From CALXOD01 sp964402715 (GTDB lineage Bacteria > Verrucomicrobiota > Lentisphaeria > Victivallales > Victivallaceae), in NCBI GenBank assembly GCA_964402715.1, contig CAYODJ010000001.1, forward strand, positions 62,001 through 126,000: a DNA stretch of 64,000 nt, written 5' to 3'. The translations under genes were made by a program, and so were the position numbers. The notes beneath the pieces are model-generated. The model had not been told where the DNA came from, did not search any database, and saw only the letters and a program-made list of their open reading frames with translations. Shown one piece after another: positions 1 to 7,767 of the stretch (positions are counted from its first letter, which is position 1; each line of letters begins with the position of its first letter).

Positions 1-2
1 GT

Positions 3-503
3 TTTCTTGACGCGGAGCGGTTCGCCGGCATCGTCAGAGCCGGCGGACAGGTCAGCGGATGCTTCCCCGCCGAGACGGTCGTCCGCCTGAAAGACGGATA
101 TGAGACCATTGCCAATGTCAGAAAGGGAGACATGGTGGTCAGCTACGACGGCGGCGCCGAACCCGTCCTGAACACCGTCGAAACGGGAATCAGGGATTTT
201 TTCGGACTGACATACCGCTCTCCCGCTGACGGGAGCCGATACCGGCTCGAGGCGACGCTCAATCACGTCTTTCCGATCCTGCGCGGAGGCGCGATGATCG
301 AGATTCCGCTGGGAGCGGTGCGCGGCGGCGTCGACAGACTTGTCTGGAACGAAAAGGAGGGTGCGTTCGCCGACGTCGAGGAAATCTCTTTTTCCCGCAG
401 GGCGCGAGGATATGATCTGACAGTCGCCGGCCAGCGGCATTACCGGGTGTGCGGAAGGCGGATGCCGGCTCATGAACCGTTTTCAGACGGTCCGAACGCC
501 TGA
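3..503 (+). CDS. Intein (Hint domain) fragment, 5' end outside the window
   Basis: Read in frame from position 3, the protein ends in a mini-intein. Block A starts at Cys (codon 60-62, CFPAETVVRLKDG). Block B has the Thr-x-x-His signature (T at 255, H at 264, ATLNHVFPI). Blocks F/G read YDLTVAGQRHYRV...PAHE (about 410-476). The Hint module is about 139 residues, the size of an endonuclease-free intein. The canonical C-terminal His-Asn is His-Glu here and is followed by Pro, so normal Asn cyclisation should fail; N-terminal cleavage could still occur. The frame stops eight residues later at 503. The N-extein (ERFAGIVRAGGQVSG) was not recognised, so the host protein is uncertain; the polymerase downstream is a candidate. 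Hint family: high confidence. Activity: doubtful. Confidence 0.72.
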   Translation, partial: FLDAERFAGIVRAGGQVSGCFPAETVVRLKDGYETIANVRKGDMVVSYDGGAEPVLNTVETGIRDFFGLTYRSPADGSRYRLEATLNHVFPILRGGAMIEIPLGAVRGGVDRLVWNEKEGAFADVEEISFSRRARGYDLTVAGQRHYRVCGRRMPAHEPFSDGPNA

Positions 504-521
504 CATGTGATCCGTCGCGGA

Positions 522-755
522 TTACTTCCTGAAGAGCATCCAGTCGGTGTACTGCGTATACCCGTAGATCTTCCGGATGAGCTCCTCCGCTTTCTCTTGC
601 TGCACGACAGCTTTGTGCAGCGCCTGACAGAAGCCTGGATCCTTCTGACCTCCGGATTCGCCGGACGCAGACGGCGGATGTATCTCCGGAAAGATTTTCT
701 CCACGCGGAATTCGCGGTGATGGGAAAAAATTTCCCGATTTCCGTGCCGCATCAT
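522..755 (-). CDS. Small antisense hypothetical protein between intein fragment and polymerase
   Basis: A 77-residue reading frame on the opposite strand to its neighbours, starting at one of two adjacent ATG codons (753-755 or 750-752). The C-terminal half is helical and charged (ALHKAVVQQEKAEELI) and ends YTDWMLFRK. Codons are G/C-rich at the third position, as in the well-supported genes here, which argues against a chance frame. No strong ribosome binding site is visible. No family was recognised. It sits where an intein endonuclease or the missing intein C-terminus would be expected, so it may be an insertion that split the intein. Confidence 0.4.
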   Translation of the reverse strand: MMRHGNREIFSHHREFRVEKIFPEIHPPSASGESGGQKDPGFCQALHKAVVQQEKAEELIRKIYGYTQYTDWMLFRK

Positions 756-839
756 AGATGCGCAGAGGAAACACCGAATATGGGAAAGCTTTCGAACACG
801 TCCGTTTCCGCAGGAGATTCGGGCAGTCTGACGCGGGAC

Positions 840-891
840 ATCGATCCTGTCGGGATCGTCTGTCACAACTCGGACTGCCCGGATTAGGGAC
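840..891 (+). other. Probable C-terminal intein splice junction with a frame-breaking 7-base insertion
   Basis: In the frame of the intein fragment (positions divisible by 3), bases 840-884 read IDPVGIVCHN followed by SDCPD. This looks like an intein end (His-Asn, Asn codon 867-869) joined to a +1 Ser extein. The frame then stops (TAG 885-887) and the polymerase continues in frame 1 as VDSDF from 892. Removing seven bases around 883-891 would give SDCPDVDSDF, matching the PDxDxDF catalytic motif of DnaE. The intein assignment is an inference; the frame break is visible in the sequence. Confidence 0.4.
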
Positions 892-2877
892 GTAGACTCC
901 GATTTCGCCACCACCAAGAAAGATCTGGTGAAGGAGCATCTTGCGCAGGTCTACGGCCGCAACAGCATCGCCTCCATCGGCACAGTAGGGGTGATGAAGA
1001 CGAAGTCCGCCCTGAAAGATCTTGCCAGACTTTACGAAGTTCCGATGGAGGAGATCAACGCCGTGACTGCGGAGGAGATGTGCGCATACACCGACGACGA
1101 TGAAAACCCGCTTCCGCTGGACAAGCTGAAACAGATGTTTCCCGGCCTGAACGCGCTTCTGCGGAAATACCCGCAGATGGGCGGGACGTTCGAGAAGCTG
1201 CGCGGTTCCATCACCAGCTGGGGCAGGCATGCGGGAGGAGTGCTCATCACCGATTTCGATCTGACGCGGCAGATTCCGGTCAGAAAGGATTCCGAGGGCA
1301 GACTGGTGACGTGCTGGCAGGAGGGCATCGCCGCCCGCGAGCTGGGTCGGATGGGCTTCGTCAAATTCGACATTCTCGCCATCGACCAGCTGAACATCTT
1401 CGAGGACACGCTCCGCCTCATCAGGGAGACCACGGGGAAAGACATCGATGTCGCGGACATACCGATAGACGATCCGGCGGCGATCGAGCAGATGAACAGG
1501 CATGACACGACATGCATCTTCCAGTTCGACACCGACACCACCGACAAAGTCATCAGCCATATGGGCGGGATCACGAAGTTCGAGGACATCCCGGCGCTCA
1601 GCGCGCTGATGCGTCCGGCGGCGCTCGCCAACCGGTTCGACTCCGAGTTCGGCAGACGGCGCGCCGACGCCGAAGCCGTGTACATCCCCGACTGTCTGAA
1701 GAAGTATATCGGCGACACCTACGGACTGCCGATATATCAGGAACACATCATGCAGGCGGCCATGCATCTAGCCGGCATGGACAAGAACGACGCCTACAGG
1801 TTCATGAAGCTGATCTACAAGGGCAAGCTCCACGATCCGGAGGAGGTGGCGGAATGGCGCGAGAAGTTCATCCGCGGCTGCAGAGACAAGGTCGCGTCCG
1901 GCGAAGTCAGGGCTGGCTATCCTGAGAAGCTGTTCGACGAATTCATGGCGTTCCTCGGTTACGGATTCTGCGCCAGCCATGCGCTGTCGTACGCGATGTA
2001 CTCGGCGGTGGGACTGTGGTTCAAGGCATATTATCCGCTGCAGTTCATGTGCGCGAATCTGACGGCCACGGAACGGACGTCTCCGCGTCTGAACGAAAGA
2101 GTCCGCTACTGCCGGAGCAGGGGATACAGAATCTGTCCGCCGGACGTCCGGTATGCCGACAGAAAGTGGATAATCCATGACGGCGGACTGATGGCGCCGC
2201 TGAGCGGTCTCAAGGGATTCGGCGCAAACGACGTGAACGCGGTGCTGGCGAACCGTCCGTATGCGTCGGTTTCGGATTTCATGGACAGAACCGGGCTGGG
2301 CCGGGCGAAATTCGAAACGCTGACGCTGGGAGGCGCGCTGGACTGCTTCGGTGACAGGGAATATCTGTACAACTGGTATCACGAGGTCTATGCGAAGAGA
2401 GGTTCCGGCAGCCGCCGGCGCATGGAGCTGTCTTTCGAGGACGTGGATCAGAGCTGCTGTTTCGACATCAAGACGGCGTTCTCGCCGAAGGAACTGCGGA
2501 CGGCGTTCGAGGAACTGAACGGTTTTTCGCTTCAGGAGAATCTTCTGGAGAAATACCGCGACATGCTGCGGGGGCGTCCCGACGTCAGAACCATAGGGGA
2601 CGCGCTGGCGGGAAACACCAACAGACATTTCAGAATGTTCTGCAGGATCATGTCCGTCAGAAAGTTCCGTTCCAGAGCCGGCAGGGATTTCGTGAAGATC
2701 GAGCTCGCGGACGGCGTCGGCGCGATCGAGACGATCATGCATGAAGTCAATTATTCGCGCCATCGGAGATCGCTGAGCGAGGACAACGTTATAATTCTCC
2801 CAGTTCAGCTGGCCGACGGCGGCGGGATCTACATCGACGATCTGGACAGAAAGGAAGTCGAAATACTGGAGAGCTGA
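889..2877 (+). CDS. dnaE: DNA polymerase III alpha subunit (DnaE-like), C-terminal portion
   Basis: Catalytic subunit of a family C replicative DNA polymerase. Homology begins at DVDSDF (889-906), the second half of the PDxDxDF metal-binding motif. It continues through the palm and fingers (YGRNSIASIGTVGVMKTKSA; HAGGVLITDFDL; TCIFQFDTD; PIYQEHIMQ; FLGYGFCASHALSYA) and a C-terminal helix-hairpin-helix/OB-like region. About 650 residues are present. The PHP domain and first palm motif are missing and must lie upstream, beyond the intein. A GTG at 928 is the first possible internal start but would drop the catalytic aspartates, so free-standing translation should give inactive protein. It heads the replication cluster with exonucleases downstream. 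Family is certain; whether the gene is functional is not. Confidence 0.85.
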   Translation, partial: DVDSDFATTKKDLVKEHLAQVYGRNSIASIGTVGVMKTKSALKDLARLYEVPMEEINAVTAEEMCAYTDDDENPLPLDKLKQMFPGLNALLRKYPQMGGTFEKLRGSITSWGRHAGGVLITDFDLTRQIPVRKDSEGRLVTCWQEGIAARELGRMGFVKFDILAIDQLNIFEDTLRLIRETTGKDIDVADIPIDDPAAIEQMNRHDTTCIFQFDTDTTDKVISHMGGITKFEDIPALSALMRPAALANRFDSEFGRRRADAEAVYIPDCLKKYIGDTYGLPIYQEHIMQAAMHLAGMDKNDAYRFMKLIYKGKLHDPEEVAEWREKFIRGCRDKVASGEVRAGYPEKLFDEFMAFLGYGFCASHALSYAMYSAVGLWFKAYYPLQFMCANLTATERTSPRLNERVRYCRSRGYRICPPDVRYADRKWIIHDGGLMAPLSGLKGFGANDVNAVLANRPYASVSDFMDRTGLGRAKFETLTLGGALDCFGDREYLYNWYHEVYAKRGSGSRRRMELSFEDVDQSCCFDIKTAFSPKELRTAFEELNGFSLQENLLEKYRDMLRGRPDVRTIGDALAGNTNRHFRMFCRIMSVRKFRSRAGRDFVKIELADGVGAIETIMHEVNYSRHRRSLSEDNVIILPVQLADGGGIYIDDLDRKEVEILES

Positions 2878-2881
2878 GTAC

Positions 2882-3139
2882 ATGAACGGATACAGGAGAG
2901 TTGAGCTTTTTCCGGAGGAGGATGAATGGCGCGGGGAATGGCGGGGCATGCCGGAATTCATTTCGGAACCGCCCTCCGTGTACAAGGCGATAAAGGTGAA
3001 GTTCGCGTCGCCGGAAGACTACAGGGCGTTCATGCGCTGTATCGATGAACAGCTGACCGGACAGACCAGATCGATCTGGTTCCCGAGCCGTCAGAAGGTC
3101 AGCAGAAGAGAGTACCGCTATGTCAACGAAGAGGAATAA
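2882..3139 (+). CDS. Small conserved phage protein next to DNA glycosyltransferase
   Basis: An 85-residue protein starting four bases after the polymerase stop and overlapping the glycosyltransferase start by 20 bases, so it is probably translationally coupled. Its core (VKFASPEDYRAFMRCIDEQL, then TRSIWFP) resembles small proteins that accompany ParB-like or glycosyltransferase genes in phages. That resemblance is from memory and no named domain is assigned. The N-terminal 35 residues are acidic and Trp/Pro-rich. There are no membrane segments and no Cys pairs. Tight coupling to the neighbour suggests a role in the same DNA modification step. Confidence 0.7.
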   Translation: MNGYRRVELFPEEDEWRGEWRGMPEFISEPPSVYKAIKVKFASPEDYRAFMRCIDEQLTGQTRSIWFPSRQKVSRREYRYVNEEE

Positions 3140-3968
3140 TCCGCGCTATCCCGTCTTCGTCATTTCCAAGGGACGCTCCGACCGCTGCCTCACCGCCAGG
3201 GAGCTGACGCGCATCGGGGTGCCGTTCACGCTGGTCGTGGAGCCGCAGGAGTACGATCTGTACAGGCGGTCGTTTCCCGCCGCGTCGATTTCGGCGACGC
3301 CGTTCTCGAATCTGGGGCAGGGCAGCATACCCGCAAGAAACTACGTGTGGGATCTCGCCGTCGCCTCCGGCGCGAAGCGTCACTGGATTCTCGACGACAA
3401 CATATCGGCGTTCTACCGTTTCAACAATTCGCGGAAGATTCTGGTGGAGGACGGCACGATTTTCCGGTGCGCGGAGGATTTCGTGGATCGGTACGCCAAC
3501 GTCGAGATGGCCGGATTCAACTATTCGTTTTTCATGCTCAGCACCAATCCGGCTCCGTACCGCCTGAATGTGAGAATATACTCATGCATCCTGCTTGACA
3601 ACGCGTGTCCGCTCAGGTGGCGCGGCAGGTACAATGAAGATACGGATCTGTCGCTGAGGATTCTGAAGCGCGGAAAGTGCACGATCCTCTTCAACGCCTT
3701 TCTGTGCAACAAGATGGCCACCATGACCATGAAAGGCGGCAACACCGACGAACTTTACAAGGGCGACGGCCGTCTGCAGATGGCGCGGTCTCTGGCGGAG
3801 CAGCATCCCGACTGCGTGACGGTGGGGAGACGGTACAACAGATTTCAGCATGTGGTGCGCTACGGGAAGCTGCGCGAAAACCGTCTGATCAGAATAAAGA
3901 CGGTTCCGGACGGGGTAGACAACTACGGGATGGTGCTCAGATACTATGGAGACGGCAGATGCGGCTAG
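3120..3968 (+). CDS. TET-associated glycosyltransferase (TAGT)-like enzyme
   Basis: A 282-residue GT-A type enzyme. The opening YPVFVISKGRSDRC, the segment SIPARNYVWDLA, the metal-binding HWILDDNI and the later GRYNEDTDLSLRIL are typical of phage glycosyltransferases that add sugars to hydroxylated cytosine in phage DNA (TAGT family). In known systems the order of action is C5-cytosine methyltransferase, TET/JBP hydroxylase, then TAGT. Two C5 methyltransferases are in this window (6136 and 9151) but no TET hydroxylase is seen. The ATG at 3120 lies inside the previous gene and the stop overlaps the next gene's start. The likely substrate is 5-hydroxymethylcytosine in phage DNA; that is an inference from the family. 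Confidence 0.82.
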   Translation: MSTKRNNPRYPVFVISKGRSDRCLTARELTRIGVPFTLVVEPQEYDLYRRSFPAASISATPFSNLGQGSIPARNYVWDLAVASGAKRHWILDDNISAFYRFNNSRKILVEDGTIFRCAEDFVDRYANVEMAGFNYSFFMLSTNPAPYRLNVRIYSCILLDNACPLRWRGRYNEDTDLSLRILKRGKCTILFNAFLCNKMATMTMKGGNTDELYKGDGRLQMARSLAEQHPDCVTVGRRYNRFQHVVRYGKLRENRLIRIKTVPDGVDNYGMVLRYYGDGRCG

Positions 3969-4453
3969 ATTGCGGGAAAATGCTCTGGATGAACAACGAT
4001 CAGACGGGGGACACGCTGTACATGGTCGTCAATTCTCCGGTTCTGTGTGAGACATGCGGGAAGGCGGTATACGACTGGGAGACCGACGACGCCGGCGCGC
4101 TCGAGTGTCCACACTGCGGGCATGAGATCAGGGAGTTCAGTCCGTTCCGCTGTCAGTGCGGAGAAAACGACAGAGTATCCCTGGTGGTCGCCGCCAACAA
4201 CAATTTCGGCTGCTGCCACGACGGGGAGATGATCCCGTACAACCATATGGTGAACAGAGTCGTCACCGTCTGCGGAAAGGTTCTGGAAGGAGAAATACGC
4301 GCAGGGAAAATCCGTCTGCTGCCGGTCGAGGAGACGGCGTATCGGAAACGGCTTCTCCTGTGGACTTCGCAGAACACATACGAACCGGGAAAGGCGATGC
4401 CGCAGTGGATAAGGGAGCGGTTTCCCGATCAGGAGTCCGACGACGCGCCATGA
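3959..4453 (+). CDS. Zinc-ribbon protein of unknown function
   Basis: A 164-residue protein. The ATG at 3959 overlaps the glycosyltransferase stop and follows GGAGAC; a later ATG at 3989 is an alternative. It carries Cys pairs CETC and CPHC spaced as in a zinc ribbon (about residues 33-60), followed by FRCQCGEN and a CC doublet, so one or two zinc sites are likely. The C-terminal half has no recognised domain. Its stop overlaps the next gene's ATG (ATGA). Position between a DNA glycosyltransferase and a 5'-3' exonuclease suggests a nucleic-acid-linked role. Function unknown. Confidence 0.75.
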   Translation: MRLDCGKMLWMNNDQTGDTLYMVVNSPVLCETCGKAVYDWETDDAGALECPHCGHEIREFSPFRCQCGENDRVSLVVAANNNFGCCHDGEMIPYNHMVNRVVTVCGKVLEGEIRAGKIRLLPVEETAYRKRLLLWTSQNTYEPGKAMPQWIRERFPDQESDDAP

Positions 4454-5481
4454 CGGGGAGCGAACATACGCGGCGGCGGCTGCTGCTGATCGACGGCACG
4501 AACTTCTTCTTCAAGGGAACGTGGAGCGGGAACCGCGTCCTGACGCGCGACGGGACTTCCGTCGGTTATCTCTACGCGTTCTACGTCAATGTCTGCTCTC
4601 TTCTCCGGCTGTTTGAGAAAGACGCGCGGGACACGCTCGCCGTCGTCTGCTGGGACGGCGGCCACGCGGAACGCACGCGGATATCCGCCGCCGCCGTCGC
4701 GGCGGGAATCATCCCGAAAACCTACAAGCAGGAGCGCAGGGAGGCGCGCGAACTGCTCTCCGACGAGGAGAAACGGGACAGGCGCGGCTTCATCCGCCAG
4801 CTGGAAACCGCCGAGGAGTTTCTGTCGTACACGAGAATAGCCCAGTGCAGGGTTCACGGCGAGGAGGCGGACGATCTGATAGGCAGCCTGTGCAGGCGCG
4901 GACTCGGCGGATTCGACGACATCGTGCTGGTATCAACCGATAAGGACTGCTATCAGCTCCTGTGGGACGGCGTGAGGATATACAATTCCGGCAGGAAGGA
5001 GTTCATCGACAGGAAATTTCTTCATGACGCCTACGGGCTGGAACGTGCGGAGCAGTGGGTGGACGTCGGCGCTCTCGCGGGGGAGTCGGGACCGTCTTCA
5101 GACACCATCTGCGGCGTTCCGGGAATCGGCACGACGACGGGCGCCGGGCTGATCCGGCGGTACGGGTCGGCGGAAGGCGTGCTCCGTCATGCGGAGGAAC
5201 GCTTCGGCGACTACATCCGGAAGAACGGCTACGACGCTTTCAGGAGCCGGATCAGATCCGGGGAATACAGACCGAAGGATCATCTCAGGGAAGCGAAAGT
5301 TCTCGCCTATCGGGACGTGCTGGAAATCGCGCTGAAGCTGAAACGGATCAATACGGAACTTAATCTGTCCGTCCCGGCGGCGACGCCGGACTGGCGCGGG
5401 CTGGAGCAGTTTCTCTCGCGGATGAATTTTCAGTTTTCCCGGAGAAATTTCGACATTCTGCTGCGCGGCGGGGGAGCGTGA
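4450..5481 (+). CDS. 5'-3' exonuclease (FEN-like, Pol I N-terminal domain family)
   Basis: A 343-residue flap endonuclease or 5'-exonuclease, likely removing RNA primers and flaps during phage replication. Seen in order: LLLIDGTNFFFKG (first metal-binding Asp), AVVCWDGG, a helical arch segment around TYKQERREAR, the acidic HGEEADDLIG and LVSTDKDCYQLL metal sites, then a helix-hairpin-helix stretch DTICGVPGIGTTTGAGLI that binds duplex DNA. All expected acidic ligands appear present. Start ATG overlaps the upstream stop by 4 bases and the stop overlaps the following DnaQ-like gene, so the three genes are probably co-translated. Length fits stand-alone phage exonucleases. Confidence 0.9.
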   Translation: MTGSEHTRRRLLLIDGTNFFFKGTWSGNRVLTRDGTSVGYLYAFYVNVCSLLRLFEKDARDTLAVVCWDGGHAERTRISAAAVAAGIIPKTYKQERREARELLSDEEKRDRRGFIRQLETAEEFLSYTRIAQCRVHGEEADDLIGSLCRRGLGGFDDIVLVSTDKDCYQLLWDGVRIYNSGRKEFIDRKFLHDAYGLERAEQWVDVGALAGESGPSSDTICGVPGIGTTTGAGLIRRYGSAEGVLRHAEERFGDYIRKNGYDAFRSRIRSGEYRPKDHLREAKVLAYRDVLEIALKLKRINTELNLSVPAATPDWRGLEQFLSRMNFQFSRRNFDILLRGGGA

Positions 5482-5483
5482 TC

Positions 5484-6038
5484 ATGGAGTATGTCTGTCC
5501 AGAATTCCTGAAGCCGGAACGGCTGATCGCTCTCGACATCGAGACCACCGGACTGAGCAGGACGTGGAACACCATCATCGAGCTGGGGGTGGTAGAGGTC
5601 ATGAACGGCGAGATCGTCCGGCGTTATTCCAGACTCTTCGGAGGAGGCAGGAGTTCCATATATCTCGTGCGCAAGGTGCACGGGATAAGGGACTCCGAAC
5701 GGCGGAACAGAAAGACTTTCGCGCAATGTGCGCAGAGAGTGGCGCAGTATCTGAACGGCGCCACGCTGGTGACGCACAACGGCGCCAGGTTCGACGTCCC
5801 TTTCATCGAAGCCCGGATGAAGGAAGCCGGAACGACGCTGTCGTATTTCCGGCATATCGACACATATCTGATTTCCCGCAGGATGAAGCATCAGCACAAC
5901 AGTCTGGAATGGCTCTGTCACCGCTACGACATCCCCTACGACGAAACCAACCACAGAGGACTGACGGACTGCTTCTGCACTCTGCAGCTGCTTTACGCGT
6001 TCGCCGAAAAATTCGGCAGCGATGAAATTCTCTGCTGA
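5484..6038 (+). CDS. DnaQ-like DEDDh 3'-5' exonuclease (Pol III epsilon family)
   Basis: A 184-residue proofreading-type exonuclease. Exo I is LIALDIETTGLS, Exo II is VTHNGARFDVPFIE and Exo III is HRGLTDCFCTLQLL, giving the DEDDh ligands (D and E in DIET, D in RFD, H and D in HRGLTD). ATG 5484 is preferred because GGGGGA lies about nine bases upstream; a GTG at 5478 overlaps the preceding stop and is possible. With the family C polymerase and 5'-exonuclease it forms a compact replication set, supplying proofreading in trans. A 97-base gap with a promoter follows. Confidence 0.9.
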   Translation: MEYVCPEFLKPERLIALDIETTGLSRTWNTIIELGVVEVMNGEIVRRYSRLFGGGRSSIYLVRKVHGIRDSERRNRKTFAQCAQRVAQYLNGATLVTHNGARFDVPFIEARMKEAGTTLSYFRHIDTYLISRRMKHQHNSLEWLCHRYDIPYDETNHRGLTDCFCTLQLLYAFAEKFGSDEILC

Positions 6039-6066
6039 ACGGCGGATCGGATCGCCTTTTCCGGGC

Positions 6067-6095
6067 TTGAAATAGCGCCGTGAAAGCGTCATAAT
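6067..6095 (+). promoter_or_regulatory. Sigma70-type promoter upstream of solitary C5 methyltransferase
   Basis: TTGAAA (6067-6072) and CATAAT (6090-6095) are separated by exactly 17 bases in the only sizeable gap of this part of the cluster. It would start transcription about 35 bases before the methyltransferase ATG at 6136. This suggests the methyltransferase and following genes can be expressed separately from the replication genes, with a host sigma70-type polymerase. Confidence 0.6.
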
Positions 6096-6135
6096 TGCAG
6101 ACGGCGGTGGATATCGAAGACAGGAGCGGCCATAC

Positions 6136-7188
6136 ATGGACTGGAACAGTTTCAGATTCATAGATCTATTTGCGGGAATCGGCGGGATACGACTGGGTTT
6201 TGAGCAGGCAGGCGGACGTTGCGTGTTTTCCTCGGAGTATGATGAGGACGCCTGCAGGACATATGAAGCCAATTTCGGCGAACATCCGGCGGGCGACATC
6301 ACCAGGATACATGAAAGGGACATTCCCGACTTCGACATTCTCCTGGGCGGCTTCCCCTGTCAGGCTTTCTCGATCATCGGGAAGAAAGAGGGATTTGCGA
6401 ATGAAACATGCGGCACGCTGTTCTTCGACATCGAACGGATACTGACGAGGAAACGTCCGCCGGCCTTCATGCTCGAAAACGTGAGGAATCTGACCGCCCA
6501 TGACGGCGGGAAGACGTTCAGGATAATAAAGACTCATCTTGAGAACATGGGGTATCACGTATACGCGAAAGTGTTGAATGCGCTGGATTACGGCGTCCCG
6601 CAGAAGCGGGAACGGATCATCATCGCGGGATTCCTGAACGACGTGGACTTTTCGTTTCCCGAGCCGGTGCCGGAAGCTGAGCGGAAGACGCTGTCGGACA
6701 TACTGGAAACCGACGTCGACGGGAGATACTATGTCAGAGACGTAATCCGCAGATCGCGGCTTGCGAGACTGAAAGACAGAAACTACCCTAAGCCGTACAT
6801 ATCGCATGAGAACATAGCAGGCTCCATAACGCCGCATCCTTACTCCTCCGCACTGAGGGCGGGCGCGTCGGCGAATTACATTCTGATCAACGACGAACGG
6901 CGGCCGACCGAACGGGAGCTTCTGAGAATACAGGGATTCCCGGACAGTTTCAAGATTGTCGTCCCATACGGGCAGATCAGAAAGCAGACAGGAAACTCGG
7001 TGGCCGTTCCGATGATAGCCGCCGTGGCGCACGAGATGATAAAAGCTTTGAAGTCCATCGAATACGACGGAGATGACGGAAACGGAAAAGCGACCGAGAC
7101 TGAGAGACTCCGGACATCTTACGACACGGACGCTGTATCCGCTCGGTGTGAGACAGCCGCCGTCCCTGCAGAAAGAAGATGTCCTTGA
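6136..7188 (+). CDS. DNA (cytosine-5) methyltransferase, solitary
   Basis: Transfers a methyl group from S-adenosylmethionine to C5 of cytosine. A full motif set is visible: I (FIDLFAGIGGIRLGF), IV with catalytic Cys (GGFPCQAFS), VI (ENVRNL), VIII (QKRERI), IX (RELLRIQGFPDSFK) and X (GNSVAVPMIAAV). It has a short target-recognition region typical of 320-350 residue enzymes. The specificity is not predictable by eye. No cognate restriction enzyme is obvious beside it, unlike the second methyltransferase at 9151. It may protect phage DNA or feed the hypermodification pathway suggested by the glycosyltransferase at 3120. The last 40 residues after motif X are atypical and overlap another reading frame. 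Confidence 0.92.
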   Translation: MDWNSFRFIDLFAGIGGIRLGFEQAGGRCVFSSEYDEDACRTYEANFGEHPAGDITRIHERDIPDFDILLGGFPCQAFSIIGKKEGFANETCGTLFFDIERILTRKRPPAFMLENVRNLTAHDGGKTFRIIKTHLENMGYHVYAKVLNALDYGVPQKRERIIIAGFLNDVDFSFPEPVPEAERKTLSDILETDVDGRYYVRDVIRRSRLARLKDRNYPKPYISHENIAGSITPHPYSSALRAGASANYILINDERRPTERELLRIQGFPDSFKIVVPYGQIRKQTGNSVAVPMIAAVAHEMIKALKSIEYDGDDGNGKATETERLRTSYDTDAVSARCETAAVPAERRCP

Positions 7189-7342
7189 AGCAATCAGCTT
7201 CGATGACAGCCGGGTTGCTGTTCACAGGTTAAACAGGTGGACAAGGCGTGATATGCATCGTTCGGCAGGAGCTTATTCCGGGCTGTGGCTGGAATTCATC
7301 GGCGGAGCATCATATTCGGCGATCCGGACGCGTTCGGATTGA
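7073..7342 (+). CDS. Small hypothetical protein overlapping the methyltransferase 3' end
   Basis: An 89-residue frame starting at ATG 7073 (GGAG just upstream) and overlapping the end of the methyltransferase by 116 bases in another frame. The middle (LYPLGVRQPPSLQKEDVLEA) and the Trp/Arg-rich part look protein-like, and codon use improves after 7150. It stops three bases before the next gene. No domain recognised. The overlap is unusually long for this genome, so either the methyltransferase tail or this start may be extended by a frameshift. Confidence 0.45.
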   Translation: MTETEKRPRLRDSGHLTTRTLYPLGVRQPPSLQKEDVLEAISFDDSRVAVHRLNRWTRRDMHRSAGAYSGLWLEFIGGASYSAIRTRSD

Positions 7343-7345
7343 ACC

Positions 7346-7720
7346 ATGCGCAGCAGTCTGTGGTTTCGCGGAGGAGGGAGTCCCCGTCGTGGCTGGTACA
7401 GGGGGATCTGGTGTGATTCCAGCTGGGAACTGGCGTTTCTCATGTGGCATCTGGACTGCGGGCATGAAATCATCCGCAATATGCGGGATTTTCCTTATCC
7501 GTTCAGAAACGGCGTCAGGTACTACCGCCCTGATTTCATAGTTGAAGGCTCCTACTATGAAATCAAGGGCGTGATGGATTACCGCAGCAGAAGGAAACTG
7601 CAGTATTTCCCGTATCCGATCGAAGTCGTCGGACGGAAGGAAATCAGGCCGTATCTGGATTATGCGCGGAAACGGTACGGGAAGCGGTTCTTCGAGCTTT
7701 TTTCCGATCGACCCATATAA
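7346..7720 (+). CDS. PD-(D/E)XK nuclease, phage homing-endonuclease type
   Basis: A 124-residue nuclease-like protein. The segment GWYRGIWCDSSWELAF followed by YYRPDFIVEGSYYEIKG gives the PD...ExK catalytic arrangement (Asp of PDF, Glu and Lys of EIKG) seen in small phage homing-type endonucleases; an early Glu (SSWEL) is also present. The N-terminal Gly/Arg-rich stretch would be a DNA-binding lead-in. No strong ribosome binding site precedes the ATG. Being directly after a methyltransferase it could also be a cognate restriction nuclease, but the family resemblance favours a mobile homing nuclease. Confidence 0.7.
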   Translation: MRSSLWFRGGGSPRRGWYRGIWCDSSWELAFLMWHLDCGHEIIRNMRDFPYPFRNGVRYYRPDFIVEGSYYEIKGVMDYRSRRKLQYFPYPIEVVGRKEIRPYLDYARKRYGKRFFELFSDRPI

Positions 7721-7767
7721 CCGCTGCAAAAGCGTTTATGCAGTACGAAACACGGAGGAGTCAGGCG

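Noticed and set aside
722..736. GGGAAA-AAA-TTTCCC palindrome as a terminator
   Set aside because: Stem of six with AT-rich loop and no U-tract in a suitable position; it also lies inside the antisense gene.
507..887. Rightward open frame of 126 codons after the intein fragment
   Set aside because: Only its last about 30 codons look coding-like (the HN|S junction). The earlier part is noise opposite the antisense 77-residue gene, so it was not called as a separate gene.
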